Below, one piece after another: positions 40,282 through 54,800 of a stretch of 64,000 nt of DNA (positions are counted from its first letter, which is position 1; each line of letters begins with the position of its first letter). Position numbers and translations under genes: made by a program. The stretch comes from Glandiceps talaboti (Eukaryota > Hemichordata > Enteropneusta > Spengelidae), in contig NC_135552.1 in assembly GCF_964340395.1 (NCBI RefSeq), positions 3,205,017 to 3,269,016 of the forward strand, written 5' to 3'. Below the pieces are notes generated by a model, which was given only the letters and a program-made list of their open reading frames with translations, ran no database searches and was not told the origin of the DNA.

Positions 40282-42363
40282 GGGACCGGTCAGTTTCTCC
40301 AGCCTGGGGGGGGGGGGGGCGGTGGATTCTTAAATCGGGCCGACAAAAAGTCACTGACCCCCCCTATCTGTAAAACCCAAAACAGGCTGACCCCCCCTAT
40401 CACTTAATTCTAAAACATGATGACCCCCCCCCCCCATATATGATATTCGCATGAGTGACAGGTATTTTTTGATCGTGACTCAGTGTGGACTGCTTGACTG
40501 TCTTGCATCTACTTTATAAGATCCCGGGTTAGCACTATCATAATTATAATTATTGACTACACAGGGTAAGTATATTTGAAAAGGAGTTTAATAGCATCTT
40601 GACAATGAAAGGTAGGGGGAAAGCTTGAGAAGGGAATATGTACAGCTGTCATGGGGGGTCCTAGGGGGTCTCCCCCTAGAAGCCCCGAAGGTTTTTAACT
40701 CTGAACAGTCAATTTTGAGACTATTCAGACATTTTTAGAAAATCATTTCCAAGCTTTACAAGACAGCACCAACATGTAAAAAGCAACTACATAAGGTTGA
40801 AATATTTTTGAAAAATAGTTTGATAGGATCTTGACAGTAAGATGTAGGGGGGGGGGAGATCTTGAGACTGGGATGTGTACACCTCATGGGGGGGGGGGGA
40901 GGTTCCTAGGGGGTCTCCCCCTAGAAGCCCTGGAGGTTTTTTCCCTAAAGAAAGTCAATTTTGAGACTATTCAGACCCTTTCAGACAATAATTTCCAAGC
41001 CTTACAAGACAACACCAACATGTAAAAAACAACTACATAGGGTTGAAATACTTTTGAAATATACTTTGATAGCATCTTGACAGTAAGAGGGGAAGAGCTT
41101 GAGACTGGGATATGTCCACCTCATGCGGGGAGTCTGAGGGGGTCTCCCTCTAGAAGCCCTGGAGGATTTTTATTCTTATAGCCAATATTTACGCTATTTA
41201 GACCCTTTAGCAATAACTTAATCCATGCTTTACAAGACAGCAAGTATCAGAAACTATTCTTTATAACTTACACTAAGGGTTGAAATATGTTCTTAAAAAG
41301 TTAAATGGCATCATTATATACATGTAGTAAAGGTCAGCACATCTAATGGTAGCATCATTGGTAGGGGAGATTTGGAGATTAAGGCAATTTTAGACTATCT
41401 TGGCAAACGTTTCAGACCTTGAAAAGACAATATCATCTCAAATTAGAATAGGGTGAAAATATTTAAGAAAAGTTTAATACCATTATGACAGTAAAAAGGT
41501 TGTTGGTGCATCTGATTGTTGGTTGAATGCATGAGTGACCTCTGGGGGTGAGGAAGTCCTTGGGGTTTTCCCCCTGGCAGATATGGAGTTTTTTGCTTGA
41601 GATACTAAGGCAATGTTTAGGTTATTCATAACCTTTGAGGTAATATTTCCAAGCTTCGAAAAGCTAACGTAAATGTACGTTTTTAAATGAGTTTCTCATA
41701 TCACATAAAATGGACACGTAACATTAGTATAGGGGCATTAAATGTATAATAAAGTCACATAAAATAGACATGTAACATTAGTATAGGGGCATTAATATAT
41801 GTATAATAAAGTCACCGGTATGTTAGAGAACTTTAGGTGGTCATACCTAGTGTATAATAGAAACTGGAATCTGATAGATGTGGTGATTTGTAGTGTCAAT
41901 GACATGACGAGTAGAACGTACAATTTAGATTAACTTCATTTATAAACTATCTATGAAAATTGCCATTACGAAACCTTCAAGTTCACTTTTGCCCCAAACT
42001 GCAATATAAGTGAAGCATTGATTGTGAAACAGCCAAGCATTTACATGACATGTTCTGTAACTAGTGTGGTAGCTAGGTAATACATGTATATGTATAGTTA
42101 TGTTTGAACTAATAAGTAATATTAAAGAATTCATGTAAGAAACAGGGACAAGAACAAATATTGACATGTACCACATTTCAGACAAGGCTATATGCCATTG
42201 TAGAAAGGATTTTTTTCTTCCATTATAATTTAAAACACAATGACCCCCCCCCATCCACAATTTTCAAAACAGCATGACCCCCCCTACTGCCAATTTCAAA
42301 AACAGGGTGACCCCCCCTACCAATCCACCGGCCCCCCCCAGGCCGAAGAAACTGACCGGTCCC
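40282..42363 (-). mobile_element. TAA-flanked element, copy 3, inserted in the 40-bp satellite
   Basis: The element is 2082 bp, bounded by GGGACCGGTCAGTTTCT and GAAACTGACCGGTCCC and flanked by TAA (40279-40281, 42364-42366). Removing the element and one TAA restores a normal 40-bp satellite unit, which confirms both boundaries. It is inverted relative to copies 1 and 2. Multiple G and C runs are present and no transposase frame is seen. Confidence 0.85.
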
Positions 42364-45190
42364 TAATGTTATGTTTACTATGCATTACATTCCTGAAGTG
42401 TACTACTGTTATGTTTACTATGCATTACATTCCTGATGTGTACTACTGCTATGTTTACTATGCATTACATTCCTAATGTGTACTACTGTTATGTTTACTA
42501 TGCATTACATTCCAGATGTGTACTACTGTTATGTTTACTATGCATTACATTCCTGATGTGTACTGCTTTTATGTTTACTATGCATTACATTCCTGATGTG
42601 TACTAATGTTATGTTTACTATGCATTACATTCCTGATGTGTACTAATGTTATGTTTACTATGCATTACATTCCTAATATGTACTACTGTTATGTTTACTA
42701 TGTATTACATTCCTGATGTGTACTACTGTTATGTTTACTATGCATTACATTCCTAATGTGTACTACTGTTATGTTTACTATGCATTACATTCCAGATGTG
42801 TACTACTGTACTACTGTACTACTGCCAATTTCAAAAACAGGGTGACCCCCCCTACCAATCCACCGGCCCCCCCCCCAGGCCGAAGAAACTGACCGGTCCC
42901 TAATGTTATGTTTACTATGCATTACATTCCTGAAGTGTACTACTGTTATGTTTACTATGCATTACATTCCTGATGTGTACTACTGCTATGTTTACTATGC
43001 ATTACATTCCTAATGTGTACTACTGTTATGTTTACTATGCATTACATTCCAGATGTGTACTACTGTTATGTTTACTATGCATTACATTCCTGATGTGTAC
43101 TGCTTTTATGTTTACTATGCATTACATTCCTGATGTGTACTAATGTTATGTTTACTATGCATTACATTCCTGATGTGTACTAATGTTATGTTTACTATGC
43201 ATTACATTCCTAATATGTACTACTGTTATGTTTACTATGTATTACATTCCTGATGTGTACTACTGTTATGTTTACTATGCATTACATTCCTGATGTGTAC
43301 TACTGTTATGTTTACTATACATTCCTAATGTGTACTACTGTTATGTTTACTATGCATTACATTCCTGATGGGTACTAATGTTATGTTTACTATGCATTAC
43401 ATTCCTGATGTGTACAACTGTTATGTTTACTATGCATTACATTCCTGATGTGTACCACTGTTATGTTTACTATGCATTACATTCATGATGTGTACTACTG
43501 TTATGTTTACTATGTATTACATTCCTGATGTGTACTACTGTTATGTTTACTATGCATTACATTCCTAATGTGTACTAATGTTATGTTTACTATGTATTAC
43601 ATTCCTGATGTGTACTACTGTTATGTTTACTATGTATTACATTCCTAATGTGTACTACTGTTATGTTTACTATGCATTACATTCCTGATGGGTACTACTG
43701 TTATGTTTACTGTGCATTACATTCCTAATGTGTACTACTGTAACAGTTATGTTTACTATGTATTACATTCCTGTGGACTACTGTTATGTTTACTATGTAT
43801 TACATTCCTAATGTGTACTACTGTTATGTTTACTATGCATTACATTCCTGATGTGTACTAATGTTATGTTTACTATGCATTACATTCCTGATGGGTACTA
43901 CTGTTATGTTTACTATGCATTACATTCCTAATGTGTACTACTGTTATGTTTACTATGTATTACATTCCTGTGGACTACTGTTATGTTTACTATGCATTAC
44001 ATTCCTAATGTGTACTGTTGTTATGTTTACTATGCATTACATTCCTGATGTGTACTACTGTTATGTTTACTATGCATTACATTCCTGATGTGTACCACTG
44101 TTATGTTTACTATGCATTACATTCCTAATGTCTACTGCTGTTATGTTTACTATGCATTACATTCCTAATGTGTACTAATGTTATGTTTACTATGTATTAC
44201 ATTCCTGATGTGTACTACTGTTATGTTTACTATGTATTACATTCCTAATGTGTACTACTGTTATGTTTACTATGCATTACATTCCTGATGGGTACTACTG
44301 TTATGTTTACTGTGCATTACATTCCTAATGTGTACTACTGTAACAGTTATGTTTACTATGTATTACATTCCTGTGGACTACTGTTATGTTTACTATGTAT
44401 TACATTCCTAATGTGTACTACTGTTATGTTTACTATGCATTACATTCCTGATGTGTACTAATGTTATGTTTACTATGCATTACATTCCTGATGTGTACCA
44501 CTGTTATGTTTACTATGCATTACATTCCTAATGTGTACTACTGTTATGTTTACTATGTATTACATTCCTGATGTGTACTAATGTTATGTTTACTATGCAT
44601 TACATTCCTGATGGGTACTACTGTTATGTTTACTATGCATTACATTCCTAATGTGTACTACTGTTATGTTTACTATGTATTACATTCCTGTGGACTACTG
44701 TTATGTTTACTATGCATTACATTCCTAATGTGTACTGTTGTTATGTTTACTATGCATTACATTCCTGATGTGTACTACTGTTATGTTTACTATGCATTAC
44801 ATTCCTGATGTGTACCACTGTTATGTTTACTATGCATTACATTCCTAATGTGTACTGCTGTTATGTTTACTATGCATTACATTCCTAATGTGTACTAATG
44901 TTATGTTTACTATGCATTACATTCCTGATGTGTACCACTGTTATGTTTACTATGCATTACATTCCTAATGTGTACTACTGTTATGTTTACTATGTATTAC
45001 ATTCCTGAAGTGTACTGCTTTTATGTTTACTATGCATTACATTCCTAATGTGTACTACTGTTATGTTTACTATGCATTACATTCATGATGTGTACTGCTG
45101 TTATGTTTACTATGTATTACATACCTGATGTGTACTACTGTTATGTTTACTATGCATTTCACTCCTGATGTGTAGTACTGTTATGTTAGC
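42364..45190 (+). repeat. 40-bp satellite, right block (about 69 copies, higher-order structure)
   Basis: Same 40-bp unit as the left block. Variant monomers (CCTGTGGACTACTG, TAACAGTTATG, CTGCTTTTATG) recur at fixed distances. A section near 43600-44100 is repeated about 720 bp later (43861 against 44581), and 42284-42818 is repeated at 42819-43350. Confidence 0.95.
42819..42900 (-). mobile_element. Extra copy of the transposon terminus within the satellite
   Basis: About 80 bp repeat the last 80 bp of the 2.08-kb element (42284-42363), including GAAACTGACCGGTCCC, and continue into the same satellite units. It arose by tandem duplication of about 537 bp, not by a second insertion. Confidence 0.85.
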
Positions 45191-45690
45191 TATGCAACAT
45201 AGTTTTTCTGGCACTTTCGATTTCAAAGCCAAAGTTCTGATCTTGGGTGTAATCAGGATGATATGAATATGGTAATGGCTTTATCTCTACTTATTTACTT
45301 GCTTACCTACCTCAATTGCCATTGTTGTAGATTACATAGAGTTGTAAAAATTTGAAGTAAACCAAACCTAACTTGCCACTGTCGAATCTAGATTTCCTCA
45401 TCAAATCACACAACACACTTTAGATATATTCATCATAAAACACAATAATGAGACACAGACAACAAATTCATATAAACTTGTAAAATTGTTTTATTGATTT
45501 CAGAGCTGCGAGCCGGCTACCCAACCCTTCCTTCAAGCCAAACAATTCCAAAATTCCTAAGGCAGGGAGGTAGGATTTGTCCAATGCTCTGACCAGCAAT
45601 AAGGTGTTTACTCACCTTAAATAGTCTTGTATAAATATATGACAAGTTTTAGTTTGTAACCAAAGTAAGATAAATATTCTCAAACTTAAC
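45191..45690. other. Unique-looking spacer between two satellites
   Basis: About 500 bp without a gene separate the 40-bp satellite from the next array. Confidence 0.5.
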
Positions 45691-47040
45691 TAAAAACTGA
45701 CAGACTGGCTGACTAATTATAAATTGACAGACTATTTAAAATAGATGGATAGATAGATAGATAGATAGATTGACAGTTTGAAAAATTCAAAATTGCTGCC
45801 TGATTGTGTAACGGAAAATTTACGAAACCTTTTAGAACATGAAAAATGAATTGACTAAAATTGATAGACTGACTAACTAAAATTAACAAACAGATTGAAT
45901 AACTAAAATTGACATATTGTCCAATTAAAAATCGCAGACTGATTGACTTATTAAAAACTGACTGGCTAATTGTCTGACAAATAATTGACAGACTGGTGTG
46001 ATCAACTAAAAATTGTCAGACAGATTCACTAAGTACTAACACACACAGATTTACAAAAAACGAGAGACCGGTTGACTGACTAAATATAGGGAGACTGATT
46101 GACTTACTAAAAATTGACAAACTGGTTGACTAACTTAGAATTGACACACACATCGACTAACTAAAACTGACAAATACATTGACTATTTAAACATGACAGA
46201 CTGATTCACTATAATTTGAAAGACATGTCATCTCACTTCAAATGAACAGACAGGTTGACTGATTGAAAGTTGACAGACAGGTTGACCAACTAAAATTGAC
46301 AGGTTGACTAACTAAAAATTGACAGGTTGACTAACTAAAAACTGACAGGTTGAATAAGTAAAAATTGACAGGTTGACTAACTAAAAATTGACAGGTTGAC
46401 TAACTAAAAATTGACAGGTTGAGTAACTAAAAATTGAAAGTTGGAAATAAGTAAAAATTAACAGACTGATTGACTAAGTAAGAACTGACACAATGTTTCA
46501 CAAAATATTGTCAGACTTGTTGACCATTTAAGAATTTACTGACTATCCAACTAAATATTGACAGTTTGGCCAAGAAAAATTGACAGACTGATTGACTAAC
46601 TAAAAATTGTCAGTCAGGTTGACTAACTAAAAACTGGTATGGCGATTCAAAGTTGAGAGATTGACTGAATGAAAATTGACACAGATTGACAAACTTAAAA
46701 TTAACACACTGATTGACTAACGAGGAAATGATAGATGGTTTGATTCACAAATTACAAGTTGACAAACAGATTAGCTAACTATAAACATTAACAGACTGAT
46801 TTAGTAAAAATTAAGAGACAGAATGACTCAAAATTGACTAACTTAAAATTGACAAGAGTGATTGACTGAGTAAGAATTGACACATAGTTTCATAAAATGT
46901 TGACAGACTGGTTTACCATTTAAGAATTCGCTGACTATTCAACTAAAAATTGACAGACTGATTGACCAAGAAAAGATTGACAGACTGGTTCACTAACTAA
47001 AATTGACAAAAAGGTTGATGAACTGAAGGTACTCTCGGCT
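45691..47040 (+). repeat. Diverged edge of the TTGACAGACTGG satellite
   Basis: Irregular units of 25-30 bp built on ATTGACAGACTGATTGACTA, with point and length variation. A short GATA run is at 45747-45770. The divergence suggests the old edge of the array. Confidence 0.85.
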
Positions 47041-50000
47041 GACTAACTAAATATTGACATACAGACTAAATAACTAAATATTGACATACAGACTGACCAT
47101 ACCTCCATGGACTGACTAATTAAATATTGACATACAGACTGACCATACCTCCATGGACTGACTAATTAAATATTGACATACAGACTGACCATACCTCCAT
47201 GGACTGACTAACTAAATATTGACAAACAGACTGACCATACCTCCATGGACTGACTAATTAAATATTGACAAACAGACTGACCATACCTCCATGGACTGAC
47301 TAATTAAATATTGACAAACAGACTGACCATGCCTCAATGGACTGACTAACTAAATATTGACATACAGACTGACCATACCTCCATGGACTGACTAATTGAA
47401 TATTGACATGCAGACTGACCATGCCTCCATGGACTGACTAACTAAATATTGACATACAGACTGACCATACCTCCATGGACTGACTAACTAAATATTGACA
47501 TACAGACTGACCATACCTCCATGGACTGACTAATTAAATATTGACATACAGACTGACCATACCTCCATGGACTGACTAACTAAATATTGACATACAGACT
47601 GACCATACCTCCATGGACTGACTAACTAAATATTGACATACAGACTGACCATACCTCCATGGACTGACTAATTAAATATTGACATACAGACTGACCATAC
47701 CTCCATGGACTGACTAATTAAATATTGACATACAGACTGACCATACCTCCATGGACTGACTAACTAAATATTGACATACAGACTGACCATACCTCCATGG
47801 ACTGACTAACTAAATATTGACAAACAGACTGACCATACCTCCATGGACTGACTAACTAAATATTGACATACAGACTGACCATACCTCCATGGACTAACTA
47901 AATATTGACATACAGACTAACCATACCTCCATGGAATGACTAACTAAATATTGACATACAGACTGACCATACCTCCATGGACTGACTAACTAAATATTGA
48001 CATACAGACTGATCATACCTCCATGGACTGACTAACTAAATATTGACATACAGACTGACCATACCTCCATGGACTGACTAATTGAATATTGACATGCAGA
48101 CTGACCATGCCTCCATGGACTGACTAACTAAATATTGACATACAGACTGACCATACCTCCATGGACTGACTAACTAAATATTGACATACAGACTGACCAT
48201 ACCTCCATGGACTGACTAATTGAATATTGACATGCAGACTGACCATGCCTCCATGGACTGACTAACTAAAAATTGACATACAGACTGACCATACCTCCAT
48301 GGAATGACTAACTAAATATTGACATACAGACTGACCATACCTCCATGGACTGACTAATTGAATATTGACATACAGACTGACCATACCTCCATGGACTGAC
48401 TAACTAAAAATTGACATACAGACTGACCATACCTCCATGGAATGACTAACTAAATATTGACATACAGACTGACCATACCTCCATGGACTAACTAAATATT
48501 GACATACAGACTGACCATACCTCCATGGACTGACTAACTAAATATTGACAAACAGACTGACCATACCTCCATGGACTGACTAACTAAATATTGACATACA
48601 GACTGACCATACCTTCATGGACTGACTAACTAAATATTGACATACAGACTGACCATACCTCCATGGACTGACTAACTAAATATTGACATACAGACTGACT
48701 AACTAAATATTGACATACAGACTGACTAACTAAATATTGACATACAGACTGACCATACCTCCATGGAATGACTAACTAAATATTGACATACAGACTGACC
48801 AGACCTCCATGGACTGACTAATTAAATATTGACATACAGACTGACCATACCTCCATGGACTGACTAACTAAATATTGACAAACAGACTGACCATACCTCC
48901 ATGGACTGACTAACTAAATATTGACATACAGACTGACCATACCTTCATGGACTGACTAACTAAATATTGACATACAGACTGACCATACCTCCATGGACTG
49001 ACTAATTAAATATTGACATACAGACTGACCATACCTCCATGGACTGACTAACTAAATATTGACAAACAGACTGACCATACCTCCATGGACTGACTAACGA
49101 AATATTGACATACAGACTGACCATACCTCCATGGACTGACTAATTAAATATTGACATACAGACTGACCATACCTCCATGGACTGACTAACTAAATATTGA
49201 CATGCAGACTGACCATACCTCCATGGACTGACTAACGAAATATTGACATACAGACTGACCATACCTCCATGGACTGACTAACTAAATATTGACATGCAGA
49301 CTGACCATACCTCCATGGACTGACTAACGAAATATTGACATACAGACTGACCATACCTCCATGGACTGACTAACTAAATATTGACATGCAGACTGACCAT
49401 ACCTCCATGGACTGACTAACTAAATATTGACATACAGACTGACCATACCTCCATGGACTGACTAACTAAATATTGACATACAGACTGACCATACCTCCAT
49501 GGACTGACTAACTAAATATTGACATACAGACTGACCATACCTCCATGGACTGACTAATTAAATATTGACATACAGACTGACCATACCTCCATGGACTGAC
49601 TAATTGAATATTGACATGCAGACTGACCATGCCTCAATGGACTGACTAACTAAATATTGACATACAGACTAACCATACCTCCATGGACTGACTAACTAAA
49701 TATTGACATACAGACTGACCATACCTCCATGGACTAACTAATTAAATATTGACATACAGACTGACCATACCTCCATGGACTGACTAACTAAATATTGACA
49801 TACAGACTGACCATACCTCCATGGACTGACTAACTAAATATTGACAAACAGACTGACCATACCTCCATGGAATGACTAACTAAATATTGACATACAGACT
49901 GACCATACCTCAATGGACTGACTAACTAAATATTGACATACAGACTGACCATACCTCCATGGACTGACTAACTAAATATTGACATACAGACTGACCATAC

Positions 50001-51850
50001 CTCCATGGAATGACTAACTAAATATTGACATACAGACTGACCATACCTCAATGGACTGACTAACTAAATATTGACATACAGACTGACCATACCTCCATGG
50101 ACTGACTAACTAAATATTGACATACAGACTGACCATACCTCCATGGACTGACTAATTGAATATTGACATACAGACTGACCATACCTCCATGGACTGACTA
50201 ATTAAATATTGACATACAGACTGACCATACCTCCATGGACTGACTAACTAAATATTGACAAACAGACTGACCATACCTCCATGGACTGACTAATTAAATA
50301 TTGACATACAGACTGACCATACCTCCATGGACTAACTAAATATTGACATACAGACTGACCATACCTCCATGGACTAACTAAATATTGACATACAGACTGA
50401 CCATACCTCCATGGAATGACTAACTAAATATTGACATACAGACTGACCATACCTCCATGGACTGACTAATTAAATATTGACATACAGACTGACCATACCT
50501 CCATGGACTGACTAACTAAATATTGACAAACAGACTGACCATACCTCCATGGACTGACTAACTAAATATTGACATACAGACTGACCATACCTCCATGGAC
50601 TGACTAATTAAATATTGACATACAGACTGACCATACCTCCATGGACTGACTAACGAAATATTGACATACAGACTGACCATACCTCCATGGACTGACTAAC
50701 TAAATATTGACATGCAGACTGACCATACCTCCATGGACTGACTAACGAAATATTGACATACAGACTGACCATACCTCCATGGACTGACTAACTAAATATT
50801 GACATGCAGACTGACCATACCTCCATGGACTGACTAACGAAATATTGACATACAGACTGACCATACCTCCATGGACTGACTAACTAAATATTGACATGCA
50901 GACTGACCATACCTCCATGGACTGACTAACTAAATATTGACATACAGACTGACCATACCTCCATGGACTGACTAACTAAATATTGACATACAGACTGACC
51001 ATACCTCCATGGACTGACTAACTAAATATTGACATACAGACTGACCATACCTCCATGGACTGACTAACTAAATATTGACATACAGACTGACCATACCTCC
51101 ATGGAATGACTAATTAAATATTGACATACAGACTGACCATACCTCCATGGACTGACTAACTAAATATTGACATACAGACTGACCATACCTTCATGGACTG
51201 ACTAATTAAATATTGACATACAGACTGACCATACCTTCATGGACTGACTAATTAAATATTGACATACAGACTGACCATACCTTCATGGACTGACTAATTA
51301 AATATTGACATGCAGACTGACCATACCTCCATGGACTGACTAAATAAATATTGACATACAGACTGACCATACCTTCATGGACTGACTAATTAAATATTGA
51401 CATACAGACTGACCATGCCTCAATGGACTGACTAACTAAATATTGACATACAGACTGACCATACCTCCATGGACTGACTAAATAAATATTGACATACAGA
51501 CTAACCATACCTCCATGGACTGACTAAATAAATATTGACATACAGACTAACCATACCTCCATGGACTGACTAACTAAATATTGACATACAGACTGACCAT
51601 ACCTCCATGGAATGACTAACTAAATATTGACATACAGACTGACCATACCTCCATGGACTGACTAATTGAATATTGACATACAGACTGACCATACCTCCAT
51701 GGACTGACTAACTAAATATTGACATACAGACTGACCATACCTCCATGGACTGACTAACTAAATATTGACAAACAGACTGACCATACCTCCATGGACTGAC
51801 TAACTAAATATTGACATACAGACTGACTAACTAAATATTGACATACAGAC
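47041..51850 (+). repeat. 46-bp satellite subfamily, about 100 copies
   Basis: The unit contains ACTGACTAACTAAATATTGA, CATACAGACTGACC and ATACCTCCATGG. It is clearly derived from the flanking 27-bp family with an added ACCATACCTCCATGG module. Copies are highly alike with few variants (TAATTAAA, TAACGAAA, CATGCAG). Confidence 0.95.
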
Positions 51851-54800
51851 TAAAAATTTAAGACATCTTGAACTAATTAAAAATCGACTGAACGATTGTC
51901 CAACTAAAAATTGACAGACTGGTTGACCAACTAACAGTTGACAGATTGATTAACTAGACATTGGCAGACTGATTATTTAAAAATCAAAGTCAAATAAGTA
52001 GAAATTGATGGCGGTATTAACTAACTAAACATTGACTGATTGACTACCTAAAATTGACAAACAGATTGGCTAATGATAAATTGACAGACAGATTGACTAA
52101 CTAAAAATTGACAGACAGATTGACTAACTAAATATTGACATATTGACTAATTAAAAACTTGATTTACTAAATTTTGACATATTGAATTACTAAAAATTGA
52201 CACAGATTGATCAGCTAAACGTTGACACTGATTGATTTAAGAACTGACTCACAGGTTCTAGAAATTGACAGACTTGTTGACAAACTAAAAGTTGACAGAC
52301 TGGTTGACAAACTAAAAGTTGACAGACTGGTTGATTAACTAAAAATTGACAGACTGGTTGATTAACTAACAGTTGACAGACTGGTTGATTAACTAAAAAT
52401 TGACAGACTGGTTGACAAACTAAAAATTGACAGACTGGTTGACAAACTAAAAGTTGACAGACTGGTTGACAAACTAAAAATTGACAGACTGATTGACTAA
52501 CTAATTAACACAAAACTGACAGACTGGTTGGTTGACTAATTAACACAAAATTGACAGACTGGTTGACAAACTAAAAATTAACAGACTGGTTGACTAACTA
52601 AAAGTTGACAGACTAGTTGACAAACTAAAAGTTGACAGACTGGTTGACTAACTAAAAATTGACATACTGGTTGACTAACTAAAAATTGACAGACTGGTTG
52701 ACTTACTAACAATTGACATACTGGTTGACAAACTAAAAGTTGACAGACTGGTTGATTAACTAAAAATTAAGACTGGTTGACAAACTAAAAGTTGACAGAC
52801 TGGTTGATTAACTAATTAACACAAAATTGACAGACTGGTTGACAGACTAAAAATTGGCAGACTGGTTGACAAACTAAAAATTGACAGACTGGTTGACAAA
52901 CTAAAAGTTCACAGACTGGTTGACAAACTAAAAGTTGACAGACTGGTTGATTAACTAATTAACACAAAATTGAGACTGGTTGATTAACTAATTAACACAA
53001 AATTGACAGACTGGTGGACAAACTAAAAATTGACAGACTGGTTGACAAACTAAAAATTGGCAGACTGGTTGACAAACTAAAAATTGACAGACTGGTTGAC
53101 AAACTAAAAGTTGACAGACTGGTTGACAAACTAAAAGTTGACAGACTGGTTGACAAACTAAAAATTGACAGACTGGTTGACAAACTAAAAATTGACAGAC
53201 TGGTTGATTAATTAACACAAAATTAAGAGACTGGTTGACAAACTAAAAATTGACAGACTGGTTGATTAACTAATTAACACAAAATTGACAGACTGGTTGA
53301 TTAACTAAAAATTGACAGACTGGTTGATTAATTAACACAAAATTAAGAGACTGGTTGACAAACTAAAAATTGACAGACTGGTTGACTAACTAAAAATTGA
53401 CAGACTGGTTGATTAACTAAAATTGACAGCCTGGTTGACTAACTAAAAATTGACAGACTGGTTGACAAACTAAAAATTGACAGACTGGTTGACTAACTAA
53501 AAATTGACAGACTGGTTGATTAACACAAAATTGACAGACTGGTTGACAAACTAAAAATTGACAGCCTGGTTGACTAACTAAAAATTGACAGCCTGGTTGA
53601 CTAACTAAAAATTGACAGCTTGGTTGACAAACTAAAAATTGACAGACTGGTTGACTAACTAAAAATTGACAGACTGGTTAATTAACTAAAAATTGACAGC
53701 CTGGTTGACTAACTAAAAATTGACAGACTGGTTGACAAACTAAAAATTGACAGCCTGGTTGACTAACTAAAAATTGACAGACTGGTTGACAAACTAAAAA
53801 TTAACAGACTGGTTGACTAACTAAAAATTGACAGACTGGTTGTCAAACTAAAAATTGACAGACTGGTTGACTAACTAAAAATTGACAGACTGGTTGATTA
53901 ACACAAAATTGACAGACTGGTTGACTAACTAAAATTGACAGACTGGTTGATTAAGTAATTAACTAAAAGTTGACAGACTGGTTGATTAACTAAAAGTTGA
54001 CAGACTGGTTGATTAAGTAATTAACTAAAAGTTGACAGACTGGTTGATTAACTAAAAGTTGACAGACTGGTTGACAAACTAAACATTGACAGACTGGTTG
54101 ACAAACTAAACATTGACAGACTGGTTGATTAACTAAAAATTGACAGACTGGTTGATTAAGTAATTAACTAAAAGTTGACAGACTGGTTGATTAACTAAAA
54201 GTTGACAGACTGGTTGACAAACTAAACATTGACAGACTGGTTGACAAACTAAAAATTGACAGACTGGTTGATTAACTAAAAGTTGACAGACTGGTTGACA
54301 AACTAAAAATTGACAGACTGGTTGACAAACTAAAAATTGACAGACTGGTTGATTAACACAAAATTGACAGACTGGTTGACTAACTAAAAATTGACAGACT
54401 GGTTGACAAACTAAAAATTGACAGACTGGTTGATTAACTAAAAATTGACAGACTGGTTGATTAACTAAAAGTTGACAGACTGGTTGACAAACTAAACATT
54501 GACAGACTGGTTGATTAACTAAAAATTGACAGACTGGTTGATTAAGTAATTAACTAAAAGTTGACAGACTGGTTGATTAACTAAAAGTTGACAGACTGGT
54601 TGACTAACTAAAAGTTGACAGACTGGTTGACAAACTAAAAATTGACAGACTGGTTGACAATCTAAAAATTGACAGACTGGTTGACAAACTAAAAATTGAC
54701 AGACAGATTGACAAACTAAAAATTGACAGACTGATTGACTAACTAAAAGTTCACAGACTGGTTGACAAACTAAAAGTTGACAGACTGGTTGATTAACTAA

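Noticed and set aside
43861-44808. Two identical 75-codon frames 720 bp apart
   Set aside because: They are readings of the 40-bp satellite. The identity reflects higher-order array duplication, not gene duplication.
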